Shown: one piece after another, positions 9,809-18,202 of the stretch | How positions within the stretch are numbered: the stretch's first letter is position 1 | How the letters are laid out: every line of letters starts with the position of its first letter | Position numbers and translations under genes: made by a program | The notes under the pieces: generated by a model | Databases searched by the model: none | Told to the model about the DNA's origin: nothing | What the model saw: the letters and a program-made list of their open reading frames with translations, nothing else | Origin: Nitrospira sp. | Lineage (GTDB): Bacteria > Nitrospirota > Nitrospiria > Nitrospirales > Nitrospiraceae | DNA length: 64,000 bases | Assembly: GCA_030653545.1 (NCBI GenBank) | Contig: JAURZE010000026.1 | Coordinates: 332,051 to 396,050 of the forward strand | Direction of reading: 5' to 3'

Positions 9809-10058
9809 TGTTCAACAATCCTCACAGGCCCCATTTGGGGGAGTTCGATTCCGCCCTTACGCATTAGGCCTGAACTTTCTTCTCTGAGAATATGCCTCAC
9901 GGGCCAAAATGAGTCGCCTTCATTCAGAAACATCCAACTACGGCGACAGCAGATTTCCTCAGTAAGCATCTATCCCGACTGCATAGTCCTACGAAACAGA
10001 CCTGGGAGCATGAGAACCCTACAAGTATTCCCCAATCTCCATTTCACCTCACCCGGCC

Positions 10059-10193
10059 CTACCTAAAGAGCGACGCATCGTCCACAATGATGATCTCTTT
10101 CGGATACCCCACATCCACAGCCTGAACTTTGACGATCATCTCTGCAATGGTCGCTGCTTCATTGTATGCCGGCATGATGATTGAAACCTTCAT
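10059..10193 (-). pseudogene. Truncated family 2 glycosyltransferase (5' fragment only)
   Basis: An ATG at 10193 with a textbook AGGAGG six bases upstream begins MKVSIIMPAYNEAATIAEMI, continuing to IIIVDDAS. This is the first ~40 residues of a GT-A family 2 glycosyltransferase (PAYNE motif, then first acidic VDD). After DDAS the frame reads three residues and stops, where intact enzymes continue for 200 or more residues with the DxD motif. The 250 bases downstream hold no continuation in any frame that I could recognise. The most likely explanation is a deletion or rearrangement that removed the catalytic part. The intact start signal suggests recent decay. Confidence 0.7.
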
Positions 10194-10271
10194 AGCAGCC
10201 TCCTGGATATCGACAACAATGCGATCTCCCTGACAAATCTTCGAAGGTAGTGGGGACATCGGTTGAGTGGG

Positions 10272-11558
10272 TTAGAGCTTTCTCGCGAGTGCCTTGTGGA
10301 GAGCCTCCGCGACTATCTTGTGACCTTCTGCCGTCCAGTGAGTATCGTTGGAAATGTAGAGGGATGTTCCTTTGGCAGCCTCCATTCGAAGGGTAGGAGT
10401 CAAATCAAAATACTCAAAGTCTGGCGATATGCTCTTCACGACAGTGCGAAGACGCTCCGGGAAATCATTGACCGACCACCATTTGACTTCATCTGAGACT
10501 TCAACAAGGGTGGAAAGACCGCTATACACTCTATAGTGCTCAGGAGCGAAAACTAGAACCAGTCGAATGCCTTCCTCACGACTATACTGATAGGCGGCTG
10601 CCAGGACCGAACTTGCCGTTTGCAATGCCGCCAATCGGTCTCCATGGAGAGGACGAGTGTCCTCTGGGAAATATATCTTCCGCTGCCGGCCTTCCTTATC
10701 GACAATTTTTCCGTAGCGCTTCTTGAGATGTTCATCAGGAACGCATCCCCGCCACAGTCGCATGACCGTCATCAAGGCATTGGTTATAAAGGCACGTTCT
10801 GAGTAACGCAGCTCCTCATGCAACCCTGCCAATCCTTGTTCGTAGGCACGCACATCCTTGAGGTCGTTGCCTTCATAGAACATCCATACGATGGTCTTAG
10901 GATGAAACTTGGTGGCATAACGCTTGAGTACTACCAGTTCCTGTTGTGGACCATACCCTGAACTCCCAAGGTTCACTACAGTTCGCCCTTCTAAACTTTG
11001 CAGCACTGTCGTCAGAATTCCGGAGCTCTCTATTCCTACACCCTCAACGAATGAGTCTCCGATCACAGCGATATCGGCTGTCTCCAAGTCTTGATCATTT
11101 CGAAAACCGTGTTGATCATATCGAAGGTTGTATGAAACCGGCGCGATCGATGGAAGGCAGATATACTGCCCAATCATTCCGTCGTATATGGAAGTCATGT
11201 TCAACTGAAAATGAGGCTGGCGCCTCCATAGTAATTCGCCATCGAAAACGTTTCCTCGCTGATATACAGGGTTCATAGACGTTGAGAATACCCTCCGGTA
11301 GTCTAGCGCGCCAAAGAATGCAGGCGCCTCAAGTGCACCAAGACATATAGCCAGCGTAAAAGACGTCACACAGAAACTGGTTCTTAATTCGCTCTGCTTC
11401 CGTCCTGATAGAAACGCGTAAAGAGCCCATAAGACAAAATAGATCGCGAGGAGGTCTGCCACCAGATGTCGAATAGAGGATACGCCAAGCCCCCAAAGAA
11501 CAATGCCGGCGAGAACGCAAGTTGCCAGAACAAGGCTACCAGTAATTTTCGTATGCAC
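10272..11558 (-). CDS. Membrane-anchored SGNH/GDSL-like protein, probable O-acyl(acetyl)transferase or esterase
   Basis: 428 residues. The first ~85 residues contain three hydrophobic stretches (for example VLATCVLAGIVLWGLGV and LLAIYFVLWALYAFL), so the protein is anchored in the inner membrane. The following domain has IAVIGDSFVEGVG (block I serine in GDSF) and ends with SNDTHWTAEGHKIVAEAL, carrying the DxxH pair of the SGNH catalytic triad. This arrangement resembles AlgX/AlgJ-type polysaccharide O-acetyltransferases and SGNH esterases. It is a paralogue of the SGNH protein at 24666-26129. It likely modifies the polysaccharide on the periplasmic side. No MBOAT partner is visible in the window. 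Confidence 0.72.
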   Translation of the reverse strand: MHTKITGSLVLATCVLAGIVLWGLGVSSIRHLVADLLAIYFVLWALYAFLSGRKQSELRTSFCVTSFTLAICLGALEAPAFFGALDYRRVFSTSMNPVYQRGNVFDGELLWRRQPHFQLNMTSIYDGMIGQYICLPSIAPVSYNLRYDQHGFRNDQDLETADIAVIGDSFVEGVGIESSGILTTVLQSLEGRTVVNLGSSGYGPQQELVVLKRYATKFHPKTIVWMFYEGNDLKDVRAYEQGLAGLHEELRYSERAFITNALMTVMRLWRGCVPDEHLKKRYGKIVDKEGRQRKIYFPEDTRPLHGDRLAALQTASSVLAAAYQYSREEGIRLVLVFAPEHYRVYSGLSTLVEVSDEVKWWSVNDFPERLRTVVKSISPDFEYFDLTPTLRMEAAKGTSLYISNDTHWTAEGHKIVAEALHKALARKL

Positions 11559-11748
11559 TTACAATCTCTCCTGCCCTCGAAGATGGGGACACTGCGCTCA
11601 TGATGATCACGATTATATAGAATCTCTCCCCGGAAATTTATTCGACGGTTCAACGAATTGCGCCTCTAGGCTGCACTCGGAAATAAACCGTCGCCACGGA
11701 CTCGACGCCAAGCCTCCAGGACAATGCTTCGATCGGTAACGCGCAACC

Positions 11749-13023
11749 TTAATTCGCAAGGTCCGACACAAGAGACCTATACAACTCGGCGTACCGTTCC
11801 GCTTGAAGCTGGAGCGGGTATTCGTCGAGAGCAAGCCGGCGACAGTTTTCAGACAATAGCTTGCGGTACTCAGGCGCGTTCATCATCTCCACAATGGTGG
11901 CCGCCAATGCGCTGACTTCGAAGGCCAGCACCAACTGTCCGGTTATTCCAGGGCGGACCATTTCCGGAGTCCCTCCCGAATTGAAACTGACCACCGGCAC
12001 TCCGCAGGCCATGGCTTCCAGTACAGTGTTCGCGAGATTATCCTGCAATGAAGGAAGAACAAACAGGTCCGCGGCACTGTAGACGGCAGAGAGCAATCGA
12101 TCGTCATGGATGGAGCCAAGATGGAGCCACGGCATACGGCCATCTGCTTGAGGAGGTTGTTGCCCCAGAGACACCAGCAACAACTTCTCTACGCGCTTCG
12201 CACAATGCGGGAGTGCCTCCAGCAAGAAAGAAAACCCCTTGCGACGATTATCGACAACATCGGCCAGGAAAAACACGACACGAGCATCCTGCGGAATCCC
12301 CAGCAGGTCTCTCGAATACGCCTTATCGCGTGGAGTAAACACGTCAAGGTCCAGTCCATAGGGAATCACGTCAACTCGGATCTCCGACAACAGGCTGCTC
12401 TTCCGGGCTTCTTCCGCAAGCCACCGGCTGGGCGTGACAATACGCAGGCGCCCATTTTTCGCGGCCACGATCGCCCGCTTCTTCCGTTCCCACACCGCGC
12501 GAGACAGATCCTGCTCCTGGTGCGACCCCAATTGCGGACAGGCGCCGCAGGACCCGGAAAAACGGCCGCACCGATTGTCATAGTGGCACCCTCCGGTAAA
12601 GGCATTCATATCGTGTAACGTCCACACCACAGGCGTTGTCCGAGTCATCTGCGGGAGAAACGAGGTGTAGTCCAGCATCCCCGCAACCCAATGGAGATTG
12701 ACCACATCACAAGACGGTATCTGCGGTACCATCGCATGTGGGAACGGCCCACGATCGTCGCTAAACATTTCGTAGCCCGACGGGCGCGAAGCCTGATACC
12801 GGACGAAGTCCCGGGCGATCGCCCCCCGACGCATGCGGGTGCCGACCCGATCCACAAACCCCTGCGGGGGATCGAACCTCACGATCGTCTGATCGGGACA
12901 CGTTTTGTCCATAACAAACATCGTCGACGGCCACCCGATGCGCTGGAGGCCCTGGTGAAGCCGATAGGCAGAGCGCGCGGCTCCGCCACGTATATCCTGC
13001 GTGCTGACGTGTACGATCTTCAT
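11749..13023 (-). CDS. Glycosyltransferase family 4, WcaC-like
   Basis: 424 residues beginning MKIVHVSTQDIRGGAARSAY. The segment WTLHDMNAFTGGCHYDNRC followed by a cysteine-rich stretch (C..C..C) ending in CPQLG is typical of a GT4 subfamily found in colanic-acid-like loci, where the cysteines may bind a metal. The donor domain has VLEAMACGVPVVSFNSGGTPEMV. It is a soluble cytoplasmic enzyme expected to extend the lipid-linked saccharide. It lies 37 bases after the asparagine-synthase-like gene in the same operon direction. The specific sugar is unknown. Confidence 0.9.
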   Translation of the reverse strand: MKIVHVSTQDIRGGAARSAYRLHQGLQRIGWPSTMFVMDKTCPDQTIVRFDPPQGFVDRVGTRMRRGAIARDFVRYQASRPSGYEMFSDDRGPFPHAMVPQIPSCDVVNLHWVAGMLDYTSFLPQMTRTTPVVWTLHDMNAFTGGCHYDNRCGRFSGSCGACPQLGSHQEQDLSRAVWERKKRAIVAAKNGRLRIVTPSRWLAEEARKSSLLSEIRVDVIPYGLDLDVFTPRDKAYSRDLLGIPQDARVVFFLADVVDNRRKGFSFLLEALPHCAKRVEKLLLVSLGQQPPQADGRMPWLHLGSIHDDRLLSAVYSAADLFVLPSLQDNLANTVLEAMACGVPVVSFNSGGTPEMVRPGITGQLVLAFEVSALAATIVEMMNAPEYRKLLSENCRRLALDEYPLQLQAERYAELYRSLVSDLAN

Positions 13024-13060
13024 TTCAACCTCTTGACCCCATCTGATCTGCCAGCCGCCT

Positions 13061-15031
13061 TCAACACAAGTCCTTCCACGTGAACGAGGGCTTCTCCGTG
13101 CAGGCCTCTTCGATATACACCAGATGCCAGAGCTGAAACATTACCGCAGCCCAGACGTGGACGGCGAAATCGGCCTGCCCCTCAAGATGTGGCCTCACAT
13201 AGTGGTGATAGAACGCAGGTCGCAACAAGCCTTGCTTCTCCAGCCGTTCCGGCGCCAACAACCGCTCCGCCAATGGGCGAAGAGCCCCTCGCAACCACAA
13301 TCCAATGGGCATCGTAAATCCGCCCTTTCGCGCCGTCAGCAATGCATGAGGGAGCAAATCACTGACGGCGCGCTTGAGCAGATACTTGGGATCGCCGCTC
13401 TTGGTCCGGATCGATGGAGGAATTCGAAACACCAGTTCGACAAGGCGGTGATCGAGGAACGGGGTTCTCGCTTCAATACTATGCGCCATGGAAAACCGGT
13501 CCGTCATGAAGAGAAACTCCTCAGCGAGTTGCGTTTGAAAATCCACCACGGCAAGGCCGGTCCGAAGATCTCGCGTGCGCGAGGCATCGTAAATCTGCTG
13601 CAAGTACTCAGCGGTACTCTGACAGCCCGGGCCGTCCTGGTCGCACCGCACAAACTGCTCCGTCTGTCCATCAGACACACAGTCCATATTTGCACGGCAA
13701 TACGATCCAAACGGTGTCTCCAACAGACCGGACAGTTTGGAGAAAAGCCTGCCCCGCCCGATGACGGGCCAGGACGCAGGAAGGCGAGGACTGACGGCCC
13801 CCAGCGGACTCGCGCACAGCGCAAGCGCCCCGGCGCCGCTCCTGGAACGCTGACGAAGGGTCACTGCGGCATGCAGGACCGGATCATCCTCAAAACGCCT
13901 GAACTTTTCATCATTTCCAAACAGCTCGTCGCCCCCCATCCCGTTGAGCCCGACCTTCACATCCTTGCTCATCTCACGATAGACGTACCAGGCAGGAAGT
14001 CCTCCCCCGTAGGGCTCATCCAAATGCCACACCATCTCGACGAGATCATTGAGAAGGTCTGTTGGATTCAAAATAAGTTCGTGATGCAGAGTGCCCCAGC
14101 GATCAGCCACCTCCCGCGCCAAATGCAATTCGTTCCAGGCCTGCTCTTCCTTGCCTGCAAAGCCAAGCGAATAAGTGCGCACTTGCGGAAACCCCTGCTC
14201 AGCCAGCAAGCCGATGATGGCGGATGAATCAATTCCACCGGACAACGAACAAGCGATTGGGACATCGCTCAACGTCCAGCGGCTCACGGCGGCGCGAAGT
14301 TCAGCACGCAAACGTTCCGACCACTCCTGGATATCGTGGTCTTCAAAGCGAGTGCCGTCGATCTGCCAGTATTGACTGAGGGTGAATCGATGGTGCTTCA
14401 GATCGTATACAAAGAAATGGCCGGGCGGGACCCGGAAGACGTTGTCGATGATGGCCTCCGGCCCAGGCACATACAGCACCTGCATGAAATGCGAGAGGGC
14501 CTGGAGATTGACCGTTCTTGAACGCGCCAGCGGCGAGACCAAGAGGCTCTTGAGCTCGGAAGCGAAAACAAACGAACCCTTCTCGATGGAATAGTAGAGC
14601 GGCTTGATGCCCATTCGATCGCGGGCGCCGAACAGCCGGTTGCGGCGTTGATCGTGAATCACAAACGCGAACATGCCGTTCAGATCGTCGACCATGCGCT
14701 CGCCCCGCTCCTCGTAGAGATGGAGCAGCACTTCCGTATCGGAATGGGCCGTGACGAAGGTATGGCCGCGGGACTCGAGATCCGCTCTTAGCTCAGGCGC
14801 ATTGTAGATCTCTCCATTGAAGACGATCCAAACAGACCCGTCCTGACTGCTCATGGGCTGATGGCCGCCCGCGAGATCCAGGATACTGAGCCGGCGCATG
14901 GCAAGAGACACGTCCCCCGCAGGGCTGGAATAGATCCCTTGATCGTCCGGCCCCCGATGAACGATCATGCCGTTCATCTCCTGAAGCCATACCGCCTGGT
15001 GCGAACCCGCGACACCGACAATCCCACACAT
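13061..15031 (-). CDS. asnB: Asparagine synthase (glutamine-hydrolysing)-like amidotransferase
   Basis: 656 residues. It starts MCGIVGVAG, giving the N-terminal nucleophile Cys after Met removal in a class II glutamine amidotransferase domain (about 1-200) with HRGPDD and NGEIYN. The synthetase domain has the PP-loop SLSGGIDSS (264-270 region) for ATP binding and DEPYGG further on. In XrtA-type exopolysaccharide loci such proteins are common (exosortase A system-associated amidotransferase), where they are thought to amidate a sugar acid or other component rather than make free asparagine. Given the uronic-acid pathways in this locus, amidation of a uronate is a reasonable inference. Classical asparagine synthesis is the alternative. 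Confidence 0.88.
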   Translation of the reverse strand: MCGIVGVAGSHQAVWLQEMNGMIVHRGPDDQGIYSSPAGDVSLAMRRLSILDLAGGHQPMSSQDGSVWIVFNGEIYNAPELRADLESRGHTFVTAHSDTEVLLHLYEERGERMVDDLNGMFAFVIHDQRRNRLFGARDRMGIKPLYYSIEKGSFVFASELKSLLVSPLARSRTVNLQALSHFMQVLYVPGPEAIIDNVFRVPPGHFFVYDLKHHRFTLSQYWQIDGTRFEDHDIQEWSERLRAELRAAVSRWTLSDVPIACSLSGGIDSSAIIGLLAEQGFPQVRTYSLGFAGKEEQAWNELHLAREVADRWGTLHHELILNPTDLLNDLVEMVWHLDEPYGGGLPAWYVYREMSKDVKVGLNGMGGDELFGNDEKFRRFEDDPVLHAAVTLRQRSRSGAGALALCASPLGAVSPRLPASWPVIGRGRLFSKLSGLLETPFGSYCRANMDCVSDGQTEQFVRCDQDGPGCQSTAEYLQQIYDASRTRDLRTGLAVVDFQTQLAEEFLFMTDRFSMAHSIEARTPFLDHRLVELVFRIPPSIRTKSGDPKYLLKRAVSDLLPHALLTARKGGFTMPIGLWLRGALRPLAERLLAPERLEKQGLLRPAFYHHYVRPHLEGQADFAVHVWAAVMFQLWHLVYIEEACTEKPSFTWKDLC

Positions 15032-15157
15032 ACGAACACCGCCTCCTTCACGCGCTTACTGCGCTTACACCAAACCGGCCTGAGTCATTCCGGGCAAAAC
15101 GATCCCAACAGAGAGGGCTCAATCAGGCAAAACATCCGGGCAACGAGAGCAAGGGCA

Positions 15158-16177
15158 TCATCGCGCATCGTGCTTGATTGAACGATAGAGACGATGGGCC
15201 CAAGGAAACAGCTTCTTGCCCCGATCAAAGGCCGCCGCTTTTGCCGCTTCGGCTAGCGTCGACCCGACGGCTGCGTAATACTCAGGAATGAAGGGCATGG
15301 CAAAGGCTGAACGGACCCACTCGAATGGGGATAGGCGCTCCCGATACATCCCGTTCCAGCGGTGGAAACAGGTTTTCCAGAGCATTTTGACAATTTGTTG
15401 TTTTACCGCGTGATATTGATCGAGGTGGCTATGGGCGTACCGCCGGATGACAGGATCCGAGTCAAGGAACGTAAAGAATTGTGTGTACCCATAGACAAGG
15501 GATCGGTAGTCGCACGAAAACCCCATGCTTTCCTCATACGTACGCTTTCGATGGGTACACTGCGTACTGAAAGCCACGTTTCGGCCCAGGCACAATTTCA
15601 ACAAAAGTGCGTCATCCACCCCATTGCCGCCAGAGAGAGCTATCCGCGGATAACCTCCACAAGCCTTAGCCTCTTCGGTCCGAAATAGGATCGTCGCAAA
15701 GCATTCAAATAGATACGAACCTTGGCACCACGCTTTGACAAACTCCTCGCCGGACAGGATCTCGGGAACCACATCCAACGATTTGCGTAAGACCCGCCCG
15801 CCAGGATCGACCGCCTCCTGCTTGGAGATGGCGACAGCCGCGGAGGGATGCCGCTCAAGGAGCGCGACAAGGTCGGATACGAAATTAGGACTCATCTCGT
15901 CATCGTCTTGAAACAGGATGAAATACTTACCTGTGGCCTCCTGAACAATCTGATTGAAATGCTCACTGACGATAACCGTTTCCGGATTCTGGCGGAACCG
16001 GTACGGTCGAGAATAATGTCGGGAGACCAGGTCGGCCACCTTGCTCCCGTTCATGCCATTGTCTGACACGATGCACTCAATCTCCGGGTAGTCCTGCGCA
16101 AGCACGACGCGGAGAGCCTGAGGGATAAACTCCAGCCGCTTGTAGATCGGTATGCCTATGGTTACCCGCGGAAACAT
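15158..16177 (-). CDS. Glycosyltransferase family 2 (GT-A fold)
   Basis: 339 residues from the ATG at 16177, which is preceded by a GGTGG signal. An in-frame ATG 69 bases upstream would add a 23-residue non-conserved leader. MFPRVTIGIPIYKRLEF is the nucleotide-binding start of GT2 enzymes and YFILFQDDDE carries the DxD-type metal site. The C-terminal half (from about 200) is longer than the minimal catalytic domain and has no clear membrane span. It should transfer a sugar from a nucleotide donor at the cytoplasmic face. This is one of only two GT2-type starts in the locus, the other being the truncated one at 10059-10193. Confidence 0.85.
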   Translation of the reverse strand: MFPRVTIGIPIYKRLEFIPQALRVVLAQDYPEIECIVSDNGMNGSKVADLVSRHYSRPYRFRQNPETVIVSEHFNQIVQEATGKYFILFQDDDEMSPNFVSDLVALLERHPSAAVAISKQEAVDPGGRVLRKSLDVVPEILSGEEFVKAWCQGSYLFECFATILFRTEEAKACGGYPRIALSGGNGVDDALLLKLCLGRNVAFSTQCTHRKRTYEESMGFSCDYRSLVYGYTQFFTFLDSDPVIRRYAHSHLDQYHAVKQQIVKMLWKTCFHRWNGMYRERLSPFEWVRSAFAMPFIPEYYAAVGSTLAEAAKAAAFDRGKKLFPWAHRLYRSIKHDAR

Positions 16178-16410
16178 GCCACCACCCCCATTTCGTTCTC
16201 GGCAGCCAATCCTCTGGTCGCATATCTGCAAAGCCTCATCGCGCACCTGTTGCTCCGCGAGAACATCACTGATTCAATCCTCCAATTAGCATCTATTCCA
16301 AGGTCGCCAAGAAAGAGCTTTTCTCCTTGTCGTTTTGATGGAACTCATGCCTGGCCTCCTCTCGCGGGAAGGGAGTATATGAAAACATCCAATGGATACC
16401 CTGGTCTCAC

Positions 16411-17925
16411 TTAGAAGCTTTCCAACACCACAACCGATTGTGAAGGCTCGGGATTACAGAGCTGTGTGACAATGGCGGCAGCTACTTGCTCTACCCCCAT
16501 TGCTCCCTGGCGGCCCAATGTCGTGTTTGTCTGATCCGTTAGCAGCTTCGGCGGTCTCACGACCAGTGTATGTATCCTCTTATCATTAGCAGCAGCCCAA
16601 CGGGCTAGTCCTTCGACAGCGGATTTAGCCGTAACGTAATGCGGCCACTCCGCCGGGAGGTCCCTCACGAATGCCGAAGAAACAACGACATTCCAACCAG
16701 ACCGCTCTGACAGACAGCTTAGGAACATGGACATTGGCCCGCTCACTAGCGCGACACTCTTCTCGAGAAAATCATGGTATTGATCCAGCTTTTCAGGGGT
16801 AAACGGCATAGGATGGATCGGCGGTGACGCATTGCAAATAAGGAAATCAAGTCCCTGGTACTGCTTACAAATACGATCACGCAATTCCCGGCACCAATGA
16901 AGGTCTGCAGCATCACCCTGCACCAATTCGAGAAGACCACTTCTGCCGCCAAGGCGTGTCCGAATCTGTTCGGCCTCCGCCTCGCATCGATGATAGCTCA
17001 CAATAACCGAACAACCTTGCAGGGCAAGAGCCTGACTGATTGCCGCACCGAGGCCACGACTTCCACCTACGACTAACGCCACCTTTCCGTGAAGCTGATG
17101 AGAACTCGGCATAAGAGACGAGAGTTTCTCCACAGATGACTGCGGGGAATCTCGACGGGCGAAGGCCCACATGTGCGCCGTCCCATAGGCCTGGGATCCG
17201 ACTGACAGATCTCCTGCAGTGTGGAGCAACTCCAGCCTTTCGTCGAACTCTTTAATCTTCACATCATAGCGTAGCGGCCCCTCATCCGGTTGGCCATGAT
17301 CGTTCCGAAATTCAAGTACCAGCCGCCAATAGATTGCCCGCTTTCCAGGAAGTTCCATGCCCACCATAAAACTGGTCCACATCATAGCGGCAATCTGGAT
17401 GCCCTGAGCGCCCTTCGCAGAAAGCCCCCATCGCTCAACAACCTTGTCGAAGTCTTCTGTCGATACACCATAGACTCCGGCGATGCGACGCCCGACCTCA
17501 AAATCCGCTTCCTGTCGGTCAACCGCTTCTCCTATCGAATGCGAATACTCTGATCCAACCGCCCCCGCCGAGCGCCCATCGCCGGCTTGGAATGTAAATC
17601 TCGCCTTCATCATCAATCGATCAGCGTCATATATTTTCACTGAGGATTGGAGAGATGCCGTCTCGTCGATTTGAACGGCATAATCTACTCCGACAACCAG
17701 AGGATTTCGAAACTCCAGCGATACCTCCCTTAGTATCAGGTCGTTCCTATCAGGAAGACGCGAAAGGGCTGCCAGCGCTCCGAGGATTCCGAAAACGACA
17801 GGCTCGCCATAGGGCGTGGCACGTGCGTAGACTTCGGATACATGCAGGGGGTTCTTATCGTGGCTGGCCGCACTAAACGAGGCGATGTCTTCCATCGTAA
17901 AACGAATGCTTGCCGCGCGCATCAT
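16411..17925 (-). CDS. MaoC-like (R)-hydratase / short-chain ketoreductase fusion
   Basis: About 504 residues from the ATG at 17925 (GGTGG five bases before). An upstream in-frame ATG at 17952 is possible. The N-terminal hotdog domain has SHDKNPLH, the D-x-N-P-L-H signature of (R)-specific enoyl hydratases. A second hotdog-like stretch (roughly 130-270) suggests a double-hotdog. The C-terminal domain is a classical SDR: VGGSRGLGAAI binds NAD(P), and HYVTAKSAVEG holds YxxxK. Such domains dehydrate/hydrate and reduce beta-hydroxy/ketoacyl thioesters. It lies directly downstream of an acyl carrier protein and FkbH homologue, so it probably processes an ACP-bound acyl unit used to decorate the polysaccharide. 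Confidence 0.82.
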   Translation of the reverse strand: MMRAASIRFTMEDIASFSAASHDKNPLHVSEVYARATPYGEPVVFGILGALAALSRLPDRNDLILREVSLEFRNPLVVGVDYAVQIDETASLQSSVKIYDADRLMMKARFTFQAGDGRSAGAVGSEYSHSIGEAVDRQEADFEVGRRIAGVYGVSTEDFDKVVERWGLSAKGAQGIQIAAMMWTSFMVGMELPGKRAIYWRLVLEFRNDHGQPDEGPLRYDVKIKEFDERLELLHTAGDLSVGSQAYGTAHMWAFARRDSPQSSVEKLSSLMPSSHQLHGKVALVVGGSRGLGAAISQALALQGCSVIVSYHRCEAEAEQIRTRLGGRSGLLELVQGDAADLHWCRELRDRICKQYQGLDFLICNASPPIHPMPFTPEKLDQYHDFLEKSVALVSGPMSMFLSCLSERSGWNVVVSSAFVRDLPAEWPHYVTAKSAVEGLARWAAANDKRIHTLVVRPPKLLTDQTNTTLGRQGAMGVEQVAAAIVTQLCNPEPSQSVVVLESF

Positions 17926-17965
17926 TATCCACCAAGTCTTTCGCCACAGCATCCATCTGGCAACA

Positions 17966-18202
17966 TTACCGCCCCCTGCTATTGCAGAGAAAGGACTTCA
18001 ACTCACCGATATTCTTCATCTCCGCCAGTTCATTTCCCTTAAACCGTACCCCAAAAGCCTGCTCGATGCTGAACATCAGATTAATATGCGCCAGCGAATC
18101 CCATTTCGGAATGTCGCTCGCGGTCGTCTCATCGGTCAGCACCAGCTTCTCGTCGTCGAAGACTTCGCGAAACAGTCCTTCGAGCCGCTCATGCACCTCC
18201 AT
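17966..18202 (-). CDS. Acyl carrier protein
   Basis: 78 residues from the ATG at 18202. It has a strong GGGAGGTGG upstream and overlaps the end of the FkbH-like gene by 14 bases. The segment PKWDSLAHINLMFSIEQAFG contains the D-S-L motif whose serine receives 4'-phosphopantetheine. Length and helix pattern match stand-alone ACPs. It is coupled to the FkbH-like gene upstream and to the MaoC-SDR gene 41 bases downstream. This suggests it is a dedicated carrier for a three-carbon or hydroxyacyl unit rather than the general fatty-acid ACP. Confidence 0.9.
   Translation of the reverse strand: MEVHERLEGLFREVFDDEKLVLTDETTASDIPKWDSLAHINLMFSIEQAFGVRFKGNELAEMKNIGELKSFLCNSRGR

Noticed and set aside
13124..14227. 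Plus-strand frame of 367 codons opposite the asparagine-synthase-like gene
   Set aside because: Antisense shadow of an enzyme with clear PP-loop and glutaminase motifs, and no protein family resemblance.
15721..15740. TGGCAC-type sigma54-like sequence
   Set aside because: It lies inside a glycosyltransferase gene on the plus strand, has no proper TTGCA at the required distance and no plus-strand gene follows.
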